Assembly (NCBI GenBank): GCA_900771335.1
Contig: CAAGNP010000027.1
Coordinates: forward strand, 1-21,532
DNA length: 21,532 nucleotides
DNA from: Rikenellaceae bacterium
Lineage (GTDB): Bacteria > Bacteroidota > Bacteroidia > Bacteroidales > UBA932
Direction: 5' to 3'
A program made the translations under genes and the position numbers. This document shows positions 15,857 to 21,532 of the stretch, piece by piece (the stretch's first letter is position 1; each line of letters opens with the position of its first letter). Under the pieces are notes generated by a model that saw only the letters and a program-made list of their open reading frames with translations, did no database searches and was not told where the DNA came from.

Positions 15857-16069
15857 ATGTCTATAATAGTAAATGTCGATGTTATGCTGGCCAAGAGGAA
15901 GATGTCTTCCGGGGAGTTGGCCGAGAAGGTGGGTATTACCGCTGCAAATCTCTCTATCTTAAAGACAGGCAAAGCCAAAGCTATCCGTTTCTCCACACTT
16001 AATGCAATCTGTCAGGCCCTCGATTGCCAGCCGGGAGACATTTTGGAATATAGAGAGGGTGAGGAGTAG
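15857..16069 (+). CDS. Small Cro/C1-type (XRE, YozG-like) transcriptional regulator
   Basis: This is a 70-aa protein consisting almost entirely of one helix-turn-helix domain. KMSSGELAEKVGITAANLSI forms the HTH core, followed by FSTLNAICQALDCQPGDILEY, the conserved tail of YozG-like regulators. Such regulators are repeatedly found beside DUF2975 genes, and the two upstream genes fit that pairing. It may repress its own operon through the inverted repeat at 14651-14671, which is inferred. Its stop is 6 nt before the next ATG. Confidence 0.92.
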   Translation: MSIIVNVDVMLAKRKMSSGELAEKVGITAANLSILKTGKAKAIRFSTLNAICQALDCQPGDILEYREGEE

Positions 16070-16075
16070 TCTGCT

Positions 16076-16678
16076 ATGAAAAGGTTATTTTTGGTGTGTG
16101 CATTGCTGGTCTCAGCCATGGCAAATGCACAAGATATAAAAATCATTGGTGGCGAACTCGCCCCTGCTATGGTGGTGGATAGTGATACAAAGGTCAAGAA
16201 ACTAGTCGGCAGCGGCTCCAGGGTTCCAGGTGGAATAGGTATTATATCAGCTGAAAATATTGGCAATGAGATTGGTAGTGTCATAACTGTCAAAAAAGAT
16301 TTTGAAGTTATCTCCATCAGTCTCACCACACTTAAGAACAGTCTGGAGAATTGCAAAGGTGATTTGAAAATCTACACCATATCACCCGACGAAAATCTTG
16401 ACTGCATATTACAGATACCTATTATCCAAAACATTCCTGTCTCAGAGGAGAAGAGTACATACAATATTATCCCACAGGAAGAGATTAAGCTTCAGCCGGG
16501 GAAATACTATGTAAGTTTCTCAATCAATGAAATTGGCTCCAATATAAAGAGTGGGGACACAACTGAAAAGAAAATTGTCTTCCCCCTATACATGAAAAAT
16601 AGTTTCGTCAAGAAGTCAGATTCATCCCAGCTGGAGAAAATAGGGTTCAATATCGGAATCACCTTAAAAGGTCTATAG
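16076..16678 (+). CDS. Secreted protein of unknown function
   Basis: This is a 200-aa protein with a clear signal peptide (MKRLFLVCALLVSAMANA, cleaved before QDI). No transmembrane segment follows, so it is periplasmic or exported. The mature part looks mostly beta: GSGSRVPGGIGIISAENIG, then FEVISISLTTLKNS, then LQPGKYYVSFSI, with a lysine-rich later part and a hydrophobic C-terminus (IGFNIGITLKGL). I do not recognise a named domain. The spacing of 6 nt from the XRE gene makes it the last member of the 14717-16678 unit, so it may be the exported effector or target of the DUF2975/XRE module. The stop is followed 3 nt later by the first hairpin of array B, which probably ends transcription. Confidence 0.8.
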   Translation: MKRLFLVCALLVSAMANAQDIKIIGGELAPAMVVDSDTKVKKLVGSGSRVPGGIGIISAENIGNEIGSVITVKKDFEVISISLTTLKNSLENCKGDLKIYTISPDENLDCILQIPIIQNIPVSEEKSTYNIIPQEEIKLQPGKYYVSFSINEIGSNIKSGDTTEKKIVFPLYMKNSFVKKSDSSQLEKIGFNIGITLKGL

Positions 16679-16683
16679 CAAAA

Positions 16684-16866
16684 CGGGCACGGATTCACCA
16701 CTTTCCGTGCCTGTTTAGCTTTCGGCAGACAGTTTGGGCACAGATTCGGCCTTTTCCGTGCCCGTTTTCACTTTCAGATGCACTTTGGGCACGGAATCAA
16801 GGCATTTCGTGCCCGTTTACCTTTTTGCGGGAAGTTTGGGCATGGAACATAGGCTTTTCGTGCCCG
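16684..16866 (+). repeat. REP-like hairpin array B (four units, 51-bp period)
   Basis: Four 30-nt imperfect palindromes start at 16684, 16735, 16786 and 16837, again exactly 51 bp apart. The array is 183 bp long, like array A. Feet are YGGGCAC and GTGCCCG with 16 nt between. Substitutions keep pairing by wobble: GTGCCTG in unit 1, TGGGCAT in unit 4. Unit 3 forms a near-continuous 11-bp stem from GGGCACGGAAT with ATTTCGTGCCC. Unit 1 is flanked by AAA and TTT, extending it to 12 bp, and lies 3 nt after the preceding stop codon. Spacers are 21 nt and end in AGTTT or ACTTT just before the left foot. The orientation is the same as array A, and the sequence is more diverged between units. Confidence 0.92.
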
Positions 16867-16913
16867 TTTTTATTGCAAGGGGATGATATAGGGGTGATTT
16901 TCATTAAAAAATA

Positions 16914-16945
16914 TTTGCAAATCAAAACCGGTATGCATATCTTTG
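16914..16945 (+). promoter_or_regulatory. Strong Bacteroidetes promoter before the SPFH gene
   Basis: TTTG (16914-16917), a 20-nt spacer and TATCTTTG (16938-16945) match the Bacteroidetes sigma consensus at both boxes. The transcription start is expected near 16951-16953, about 40 nt before the ATG at 16991. The rest of 16867-16990 holds no gene that I can see. Confidence 0.75.
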
Positions 16946-16946
16946 T

Positions 16947-16963
16947 GATATCATTATGATATC
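16947..16963. promoter_or_regulatory. Perfect 17-bp palindrome at the expected transcription start
   Basis: GATATCAT-T-ATGATATC is an 8+1+8 perfect inverted repeat beginning 2 nt after the -7 box. Its position over the predicted start site is that of an operator for a dimeric repressor. The Arc-like protein encoded in the same operon is one candidate binder. Confidence 0.6.
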
Positions 16964-16990
16964 AGTCAAACAAATTAAAATAATACTGTC

Positions 16991-17941
16991 ATGAAAGAGA
17001 TCATCAACCAGGAAAAAGTATTCAACGGATTCAGAATGAGCGGTTTTCTTATGCTGCTATTCCACATTGCTGTTATCCCTGCCATTATCGCACTTGTAGC
17101 ATACTATTCATCAAGTGCCACAGTTATTGCCGTCACCTCAATAGTTTTGGGCCTTTTCTGGTTCATCGCACTATTCGGATATATGCAGCTTGAACCAAAC
17201 GAGGCGAGGGTTATGGTTTTCTTCGGTAAATATGACGGCACTTTTAACAAAACAGGTTTCTACTGGGTAAACCCTTTCTACGCCAAGAAGAAACTGTCTA
17301 TGCGTGCCCGTAACCTCGATGTGGCACCTATCAAGGTGAACGACAAGGGTGGTAACCCCATTATGGTGGGCCTTGTACTCGTATGGAAACTGAAAGACAC
17401 TTATAAAGCCATGTTCGAGATTGACTCTCAAACCATGGCCAGCAATGTTGCTACAGGTGTAGCCACTGTTTCATCGATAATGAAAGCTTTTGAAAATTAT
17501 GTGAACATACAGTCAGACGCAGCACTTCGTCAAGTGGCTACCCACTACAACTATGACAATAACGACGGCGACTCAGTTGAACTTACCCTCCGTTCAGGTG
17601 GTGAAGAGATCAATGAGATCCTTGAAAACCATCTCAATGAAAGACTTGCAATGGCAGGTATCGAAGTGATAGAGGCCCGTATTAATTATTTGGCATATGC
17701 ACCTGAGATCGCTGCTGTCATGCTACGCCGCCAACAGGCTTCAGCTGTCATATCAGCCCGCGAGAAAATTGTGGAAGGTGCTGTATCAATGGTTAAAATG
17801 GCCCTTGACAAACTTAGCGACGAGCAGATCATAGAGCTTGATGACGATAAAAAAGCGGCAATGGTAAGCAACTTGCTTGTAGTGCTTTGCGCTGACGAAC
17901 AAGCTCAGCCAGTAGTAAATACAGGCACATTGTACAACTAA
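16991..17941 (+). CDS. SPFH (stomatin/prohibitin-like) membrane protein
   Basis: This is a 316-aa protein with two N-terminal membrane segments (about 15-38 and 43-64) followed by an SPFH/Band 7 domain. It shows the usual opening LEPNEARVMVFFGKYDGTFNKTGFYWVNPFY (read at 67-97) and a central FENYVNIQSDAALR ... HLNERLAMAGIEVIEARINYLAYAPEIA segment leading into a helix (VMLRRQQASAVISAREKIVEGAV). SPFH proteins build large rings or scaffolds in the inner membrane and often protect or organise membrane proteins and proteases. No NfeD or FtsH partner is encoded next to it. A small Arc-like gene follows after 11 nt. The promoter at 16914-16945 directly precedes it. Confidence 0.9.
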   Translation: MKEIINQEKVFNGFRMSGFLMLLFHIAVIPAIIALVAYYSSSATVIAVTSIVLGLFWFIALFGYMQLEPNEARVMVFFGKYDGTFNKTGFYWVNPFYAKKKLSMRARNLDVAPIKVNDKGGNPIMVGLVLVWKLKDTYKAMFEIDSQTMASNVATGVATVSSIMKAFENYVNIQSDAALRQVATHYNYDNNDGDSVELTLRSGGEEINEILENHLNERLAMAGIEVIEARINYLAYAPEIAAVMLRRQQASAVISAREKIVEGAVSMVKMALDKLSDEQIIELDDDKKAAMVSNLLVVLCADEQAQPVVNTGTLYN

Positions 17942-17952
17942 AAAATATAGAC

Positions 17953-18129
17953 GTGGCAGATAAGAAAGATACTAAAAGCTTTATCCTTCGGATAGATTCT
18001 GCAACGATGGAATCGCTGGAGAAATGGGCCGCTGACGAATTCAGAAGCGTCAACGGCCAGCTCCAGTGGATTATTGCCGATGCCCTTCGCCGCAGCGGCA
18101 GAGAACCCAAAAAGAGAAAGGAGGAGTAA
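17953..18129 (+). CDS. Small Arc-like DNA-binding protein (GTG start)
   Basis: This 58-aa gene starts with GTG (MADKKDTKSFILRI ...) and ends with TAA at 18127-18129. KSFILRIDSATMESLEKWAADEF followed by NGQLQWIIADALRRSGR has the beta-strand plus two-helix pattern of Arc/MetJ ribbon-helix-helix proteins; the tail is strongly basic. It lies 11 nt after the SPFH gene and one base before the ATG of the hydrolase, so it fills the gap exactly. This, and the protein-like sequence, supports it as a real gene. It may regulate its own operon through the palindrome at 16947-16963 (inference). Confidence 0.87.
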   Translation: MADKKDTKSFILRIDSATMESLEKWAADEFRSVNGQLQWIIADALRRSGREPKKRKEE

Positions 18130-18130
18130 A

Positions 18131-19453
18131 ATGAGAAGATTTCTGACAATATTGCTCTCAGCACTCATAAGCATCACCGCCCTGGCGACAGTTAAGGGTA
18201 CCTGGAAGGGATCATTATCTACCCAAGGGCAGACCCTTGAAATGTACTTCACCATTCAGGAAGTTGGCGGCACGCTGACTGCAGAGATGTTCGTACCATC
18301 GCAAGGGGTCAAAGGGATGAAGCTCGAAAAAGCGACATTCGACGGCTTCAACCTTACATTGGAGCACTCACCTCTCCAGATGAAATACAGCGGAAAACTC
18401 ATTATGGGGACTTTCACAGGGACATTCTCCCAATACGGAATAGAGTTTCCAATGGCACTCACAAAGGGGGAAATACCCATTGCGAAGCGCCCTCAGGAGC
18501 CCCAAAGACCCTACCCTTACATTGAAAGGGAGGTAGTTTTCCCCAATGACAAAGACGGAATCCGCCTTGCCGGGACCCTCACATTGCCATTCGGCAACGG
18601 CCCATTTCCAGGTGTAGTTCTTGTCTCGGGGAGCGGCTATCAGAACAGGGATGAGGAGCTGATGGAGCACAAACCGTTCCTGGTGATAGCAGACGCCCTC
18701 ACAAGGGCCGGAATCGCAGTTTTACGCTATGACGACAGGGGTATCGGAGAGTCTGAAGGGGCCCCTTCGGGCAATACCACCGAAGATCTCTCCTGGGACG
18801 CTCAGGCGGCACTGCACTACCTCAAATCCCTCCCGGAGATCGGCCATGGAGGAATTGCAGGGCATAGCGAAGGTGGTGCCATTGCCTTTATCGTGGCATC
18901 AAGAGACTCGGAATGCGACTTCGTCATCTCACTCGCAGGACCTGGGGTAAGCGGCGACAAAGTATTGCTCTCGCAGCAAAAAGCAATCTACACCGCATCG
19001 GGAATCCCTGCACCTCAAGTGGAACAAATCGTGGCAGGAAACAAGATCCTTTTCGATATGATATTGGCCTCTGAGGCCAATGACGACGCACTTCGTGCAA
19101 AGATTTCAACTGTACTTCCAGGACAGGAGGAGGCGATGAACCAGTTGCTTAACCACTGGATGTACCATTTCATCAAATACGACCCGACAGCCGATATCAA
19201 AGGGGTAAAAGTCCCCCTACTCGCCCTCAATGGGTCCAAAGACCTTCAGGTCATCTGCGACTTGAACCTTGAGGCGATCCGCGCAGCCAGGCCCGATGCC
19301 ACCATCGTCCGCTTCGATGGGCTCAACCACCTCTTCCAGCATTGCTCTACCGGCCTCCCCACCGAATACTCCCAAATCGAAGAGACAATTGCACCGGAGG
19401 TGCTTGAGGAGATTGTAAGATTTATTACTACTTTTGCGGCCGCAAAAGAGTAA
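18131..19453 (+). CDS. Secreted alpha/beta hydrolase
   Basis: This is a 440-aa protein with a signal peptide (MRRFLTILLSALISITALA). An N-terminal beta domain (about 20-115: GTWKGSLSTQGQTLEMYF ... GTFTGTFSQYG) resembles lipocalin-like or DUF3887-type lead domains. The rest is an alpha/beta hydrolase: oxyanion-region SGSG (166-169), YDDRG (200-204), nucleophile S246 in GHSEGG, likely acid D371 in NGSKD and His H400 in GLNHLF. The substrate is unknown (esterase or peptidase-like). The ATG at 18131 is chosen because it gives a clean signal peptide and starts one base after the Arc-like gene; a longer reading from 18074 would overlap that gene. NhaC follows 12 nt after the stop. Confidence 0.88.
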   Translation: MRRFLTILLSALISITALATVKGTWKGSLSTQGQTLEMYFTIQEVGGTLTAEMFVPSQGVKGMKLEKATFDGFNLTLEHSPLQMKYSGKLIMGTFTGTFSQYGIEFPMALTKGEIPIAKRPQEPQRPYPYIEREVVFPNDKDGIRLAGTLTLPFGNGPFPGVVLVSGSGYQNRDEELMEHKPFLVIADALTRAGIAVLRYDDRGIGESEGAPSGNTTEDLSWDAQAALHYLKSLPEIGHGGIAGHSEGGAIAFIVASRDSECDFVISLAGPGVSGDKVLLSQQKAIYTASGIPAPQVEQIVAGNKILFDMILASEANDDALRAKISTVLPGQEEAMNQLLNHWMYHFIKYDPTADIKGVKVPLLALNGSKDLQVICDLNLEAIRAARPDATIVRFDGLNHLFQHCSTGLPTEYSQIEETIAPEVLEEIVRFITTFAAAKE

Positions 19454-19465
19454 TGACTATAAGAT

Positions 19466-20743
19466 ATGTCGGATTTTAAGAAAGGATTGATCGCATTTTC
19501 CCCTATCATATTGATGCTCACCATCTATTTGGTGGGCTCAATTATTGCTGGGGACTTCTATAAAATACCCATTGCAGTAGCATTTTTATTGGCAGGAATT
19601 TATGCAGTAGGGATTGCCCCAGGGGGCAATATTGCCGCCAAGGTGGAGCACTTTTCAAAGGGTGCCGCCGATTCGAGGATCCTCTATATGGTATGGATTT
19701 TCGTCTTCGCAGGGGCATTTGCGGCGGTAGCCAAGGAGATTGGCGCTATCGACGCCACCGTGGACCTCACCCTCAAATATATCCCGGAGAGCTTTCTCCC
19801 TGCAGGTTTCTTCCTTGCAGCCTGCTTCATCTCGATGTCCATAGGGACCTCAGTGGGAACAATCGTAGCACTGACACCCATTGTATCAGAGCTATCCCTT
19901 ACCACCGGAGCCGACCCTGCATGGCTCGTCGGAATCGTAGTGGGAGGTGCATTTTTTGGAGACAACCTCTCATTTATCTCCGACACCACCATTGCGGCAA
20001 CGCAGACCCAGGGGTGCGAGATGAAGGACAAATTCAAAACCAACTTCAGACTTGTATTGCCTGCAGCAATTATCGCACTGCTCCTTTATATATTCCAATG
20101 GGAAGCTGTTACCGACGTCACAGTTGCAGAGAATATCCAATGGTTCAAAGTTATCCCCTATATCACTATCATTGCAGTAGCCCTTTGCGGGGTCAATGTG
20201 CTTCTGACGCTGATTATCGGAATCGTGGTTGCAGGTACTATCGGACTGGTTTCGGGCGACATCTCCCCCATCACCATTCTCACTTCGATGGGTGATGGTA
20301 TCGAGGGTATGTGCGAGCTGATCCTCGTGACAATGTTTGCCGGAGGTCTCCTCGCCATTGTTGAGCTGAAAGGTGGAATGGAGATTCTTGTAAAAAGCCT
20401 TTCTTCGAAGGTGAATGGGAAGAGAGGTGCAGAGGGGGCAATATCCTTCCTGACTGCTGTAGCAAACATATGCACAGCAAACAATACCATTGCCATCCTG
20501 ACAGTAGGCCCCATTGCGAAAGAGCTCTCTGAAAAATACAGCATCTCTCCGAAACGCTCGGCCTCTCTTATGGATATAACTTCGTGCTTTATTCAGGGTA
20601 TCCTCCCATACGGTGCCCAGCTTCTGATGGCTTCCGGCCTCGCTGCCATATCTCCACTTGCCATCATACCAAACCTGTACTACCCCATCCTGATCGGAGC
20701 AATGGTACTCTTGACCATCCTGCTCCAGTGGCCCAGAAGGTAA
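19466..20743 (+). CDS. nhaC: Na+/H+ antiporter, NhaC family
   Basis: This is a 425-aa inner-membrane protein with about 11-12 hydrophobic segments. It would exchange Na+ for H+, or a small organic acid or amine for another, as NhaC relatives vary. Conserved family stretches are APGGNIAAKVEHFSKGA (51-67), SIGTSVGTIVALTPI (125-139) and GGAFFGDNLSFISDTT (160-175), which carries the conserved acidic and polar residues of the ion site. AVANICTANNTIAILTVGPIA appears in the C-terminal half, the second inverted repeat of the fold. It is the last gene of the SPFH-Arc-hydrolase-NhaC group; no classic T-tailed terminator follows, although a stable hairpin lies 150 nt downstream. Confidence 0.9.
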   Translation: MSDFKKGLIAFSPIILMLTIYLVGSIIAGDFYKIPIAVAFLLAGIYAVGIAPGGNIAAKVEHFSKGAADSRILYMVWIFVFAGAFAAVAKEIGAIDATVDLTLKYIPESFLPAGFFLAACFISMSIGTSVGTIVALTPIVSELSLTTGADPAWLVGIVVGGAFFGDNLSFISDTTIAATQTQGCEMKDKFKTNFRLVLPAAIIALLLYIFQWEAVTDVTVAENIQWFKVIPYITIIAVALCGVNVLLTLIIGIVVAGTIGLVSGDISPITILTSMGDGIEGMCELILVTMFAGGLLAIVELKGGMEILVKSLSSKVNGKRGAEGAISFLTAVANICTANNTIAILTVGPIAKELSEKYSISPKRSASLMDITSCFIQGILPYGAQLLMASGLAAISPLAIIPNLYYPILIGAMVLLTILLQWPRR

Positions 20744-20782
20744 AACTATACACACGGGCAAAACATCCGCCCCGATGAACCT

Positions 20783-20838
20783 GATCGGCAGAAATTTCTC
20801 GGTCGACCGAAATTTCCCTGGTCGGCCGAAATTCCTTA
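20783..20838. repeat. Three tandem ~19-bp repeats with nested palindromes
   Basis: GATCGGCAGAAATTTCTC (20783-20800), GGTCGACCGAAATTTCCCT (20801-20819) and GGTCGGCCGAAATTCCTTA (20820-20838) share the core GGTCGNCCGAAATTTC. GGTCGACC and GGCCGAAATT(T)CGGCC-type halves are self-complementary. The stretch lies in the 278-nt non-coding gap between nhaC and tRNA-Val; no coding sequence is evident there. Confidence 0.7.
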
Positions 20839-20893
20839 GCCAGCCCATAGAACCCGGTCAGCAACTCTCTGAAAATCAACACTTTCCCATACC

Positions 20894-20921
20894 TGAGGGT
20901 GGGTGATTTTACCCACCCTTA
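20894..20921. terminator. Stable hairpin in the nhaC-tRNA gap
   Basis: AGGGTGGGT (20896-20904) pairs with ACCCACCCT (20911-20919) around a 6-nt loop, extended by a G-U and a T-A pair to 11 bp. There is no T run on either side, so it may protect the nhaC mRNA 3' end or act as a weak terminator. It is itself bracketed by a distant inverted repeat, GTCAGCAA (20857-20864) and TTGCTGAC (20951-20958). Confidence 0.5.
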
Positions 20922-20983
20922 AGTACAGCAACACGCTAAGTATCAAGTAATTGCTGACGCGAATATTTTGGAGGGGGAAAAGC

Positions 20984-21019
20984 AAAAAAAAGAGACAACC
21001 TTTTCAGATTGTCTCTTTT
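20984..21019 (-). terminator. Intrinsic terminator of tRNA-Val
   Basis: On the - strand an 11-bp stem, AAAAGAGACAA with TTGTCTCTTTT, closes a 10-nt loop and runs into eight T residues. It starts 3 nt after the 3' end of the tRNA. Confidence 0.88.
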
Positions 21020-21021
21020 AG

Positions 21022-21096
21022 TGGGAGCAGACGGAGTCGAACCGCCGACCCTCTGCTTGTAAGGCAGATGCTCTAAACCAACTGAGCTATGCTCCC
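21022..21096 (-). tRNA. tRNA-Val (anticodon UAC)
   Basis: The - strand folds as a 75-nt cloverleaf. The 7-bp acceptor is GGGAGCA/TGCTCCC and the discriminator is A. The D arm is GCTCAGTTGGTTTAGAGC. The anticodon stem TCTGC/GCAGA encloses the loop CTTACAA, giving anticodon TAC. The T arm contains GGTTCGACTCC. CCA is not encoded, since C then T follow the discriminator base. It has its own promoter and terminator. Confidence 0.97.
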
Positions 21097-21133
21097 GAGT
21101 AAGAACTTGTCCCATTCTTTTCGTTTGGGATTG

Positions 21134-21164
21134 CAAAGGTAGGAATAATTTCTTAACCTGCAAA
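21134..21164 (-). promoter_or_regulatory. Promoter of tRNA-Val
   Basis: On the - strand TTTG (21164-21161), a 19-nt spacer and TACCTTTG (21141-21134) match both Bacteroidetes promoter boxes. The expected start is about 30 nt upstream of the mature tRNA 5' end. Confidence 0.8.
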
Positions 21165-21181
21165 CTTTTTCTTACATTTTT

Positions 21182-21532
21182 CTAAAAAATCGTCACAAAC
21201 CGCCTTCCGCCATCATCATTTGCACAATAATGTGGGGCATAAAGGCACTCCAGTTCTGGTGCTGGAGAAGTGAAAGATCCCTTCTGTGTAACGAAAAGGA
21301 CTTCCTCCAATGAAGTCTTTTCCTCAGGACAGACATCCATCCAGTAATGTGTCCTGTCCGACTTGACCTCCCTATAGCAGTAAGGAGAAATGCTGAATAT
21401 ACCGTAAGACAGAGGTCTTATCCATCCTCCGCTCCAACCGGAAAGCTGTTCGGCCGGACGGAAGAGCGCCGCACGAGGTACGCTCAGGCGCACAAAACTG
21501 CGATTTTCCTCGCTCCAGAGCGAATATACGGC
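21182..21532 (-). CDS. Alpha-2-macroglobulin family protein, C-terminal end only
   Basis: This is the last 116 codons of a gene that enters from the right edge; the frame is open to base 21532 and stops with TAG at 21184-21182. FVRLSVPRAALFRPAEQLSG, then YREVKSDRTHYWMD, then LEEVLFVTQKGSFTSPAPELECLYAPHY matches the C-terminal domain of large bacterial alpha-2-macroglobulins. These are periplasmic anti-protease or envelope-defence proteins that in Bacteroidetes are often near 1900 residues. The GTG at 21493 is internal and not a start. The thioester region, if any, lies outside the window. The gene ends 86 nt upstream of tRNA-Val, with the tRNA promoter in the gap. Confidence 0.78.
   Translation of the reverse strand, partial: AVYSLWSEENRSFVRLSVPRAALFRPAEQLSGWSGGWIRPLSYGIFSISPYCYREVKSDRTHYWMDVCPEEKTSLEEVLFVTQKGSFTSPAPELECLYAPHYCANDDGGRRFVTIF

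Noticed and set aside
18074..18130. Longer N-terminus for the alpha/beta hydrolase
   Set aside because: It overlaps the Arc-like gene and would place 19 charged residues before a clean signal peptide beginning at ATG 18131.
19970..20848. A 292-codon open frame on the - strand opposite nhaC
   Set aside because: Composition is Cys/His/Arg-rich with no recognisable motif. It is antisense to a well-supported NhaC gene and runs through the tandem repeat at 20783-20838.
21022..21096. tRNA-associated integration site
   Set aside because: No integrase gene and no duplicated tRNA 3' end was seen in the window.

Overview
The window looks like chromosomal DNA of a Bacteroidota member, most likely order Bacteroidales. 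The evidence is the gene content (CPS1-like CarB, DUF3575 barrel, large alpha-2-macroglobulin, an amidase with golvesin and FN3-like parts) and repeated matches to the Bacteroidetes promoter pattern (TTTG at -33, about 19-20 nt, TAnnTTTG at -7), with no clear Shine-Dalgarno sites. The first 19 bases are Illumina adapter, so the left edge is a contig end. Both the first gene (carB) and the last (alpha-2-macroglobulin) are cut by the window.

Left part (1-13385), core genes. The order is: partial carB, a terminator, then a tightly packed + strand group of SulP anion transporter, transaldolase, VanZ-like membrane protein and a DUF3575 outer-membrane barrel (3131-6540). A bidirectional terminator separates this group from a convergent PLP enzyme of the D-cysteine desulfhydrase type (6594-7739, -). 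A short divergent promoter region leads to a large secreted multidomain amidase-like protein (7827-11240), then htpG (11331-13385).

Middle part (13386-16990), accessory and visibly more AT-rich. Two arrays (13441-13623 and 16684-16866) each hold four 30-nt imperfect hairpins (YGGGCAC-N16-GTGCCCG) at an exact 51-bp period. Each array is 183 bp long and they share the same consensus. Between them lie a RAYT/IS200-like HUH (Y1) transposase homologue and a four-gene group: two DUF2975-like membrane proteins, a small Cro/C1-type regulator and a secreted protein of unknown function. A RAYT gene beside REP-like hairpins suggests a Bacteroidetes REP/RAYT ('REPtron'-like) system. This is the most interesting part of the window.

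Right part (16991-21532). A strong promoter with a perfect 17-bp palindrome at its expected start site precedes an SPFH membrane protein, a 58-aa Arc-like DNA-binding protein with a GTG start, a secreted alpha/beta hydrolase and an NhaC-type Na+/H+ antiporter. These four are closely spaced (gaps of 11, 1 and 12 nt) and probably one operon. After a non-coding stretch with a three-copy short repeat and a hairpin come tRNA-Val(UAC) on the - strand, with its own promoter and terminator, and the 3' end of an alpha-2-macroglobulin gene (-).

All functional calls rest on motif recognition by eye and recalled family knowledge; no database search was possible.
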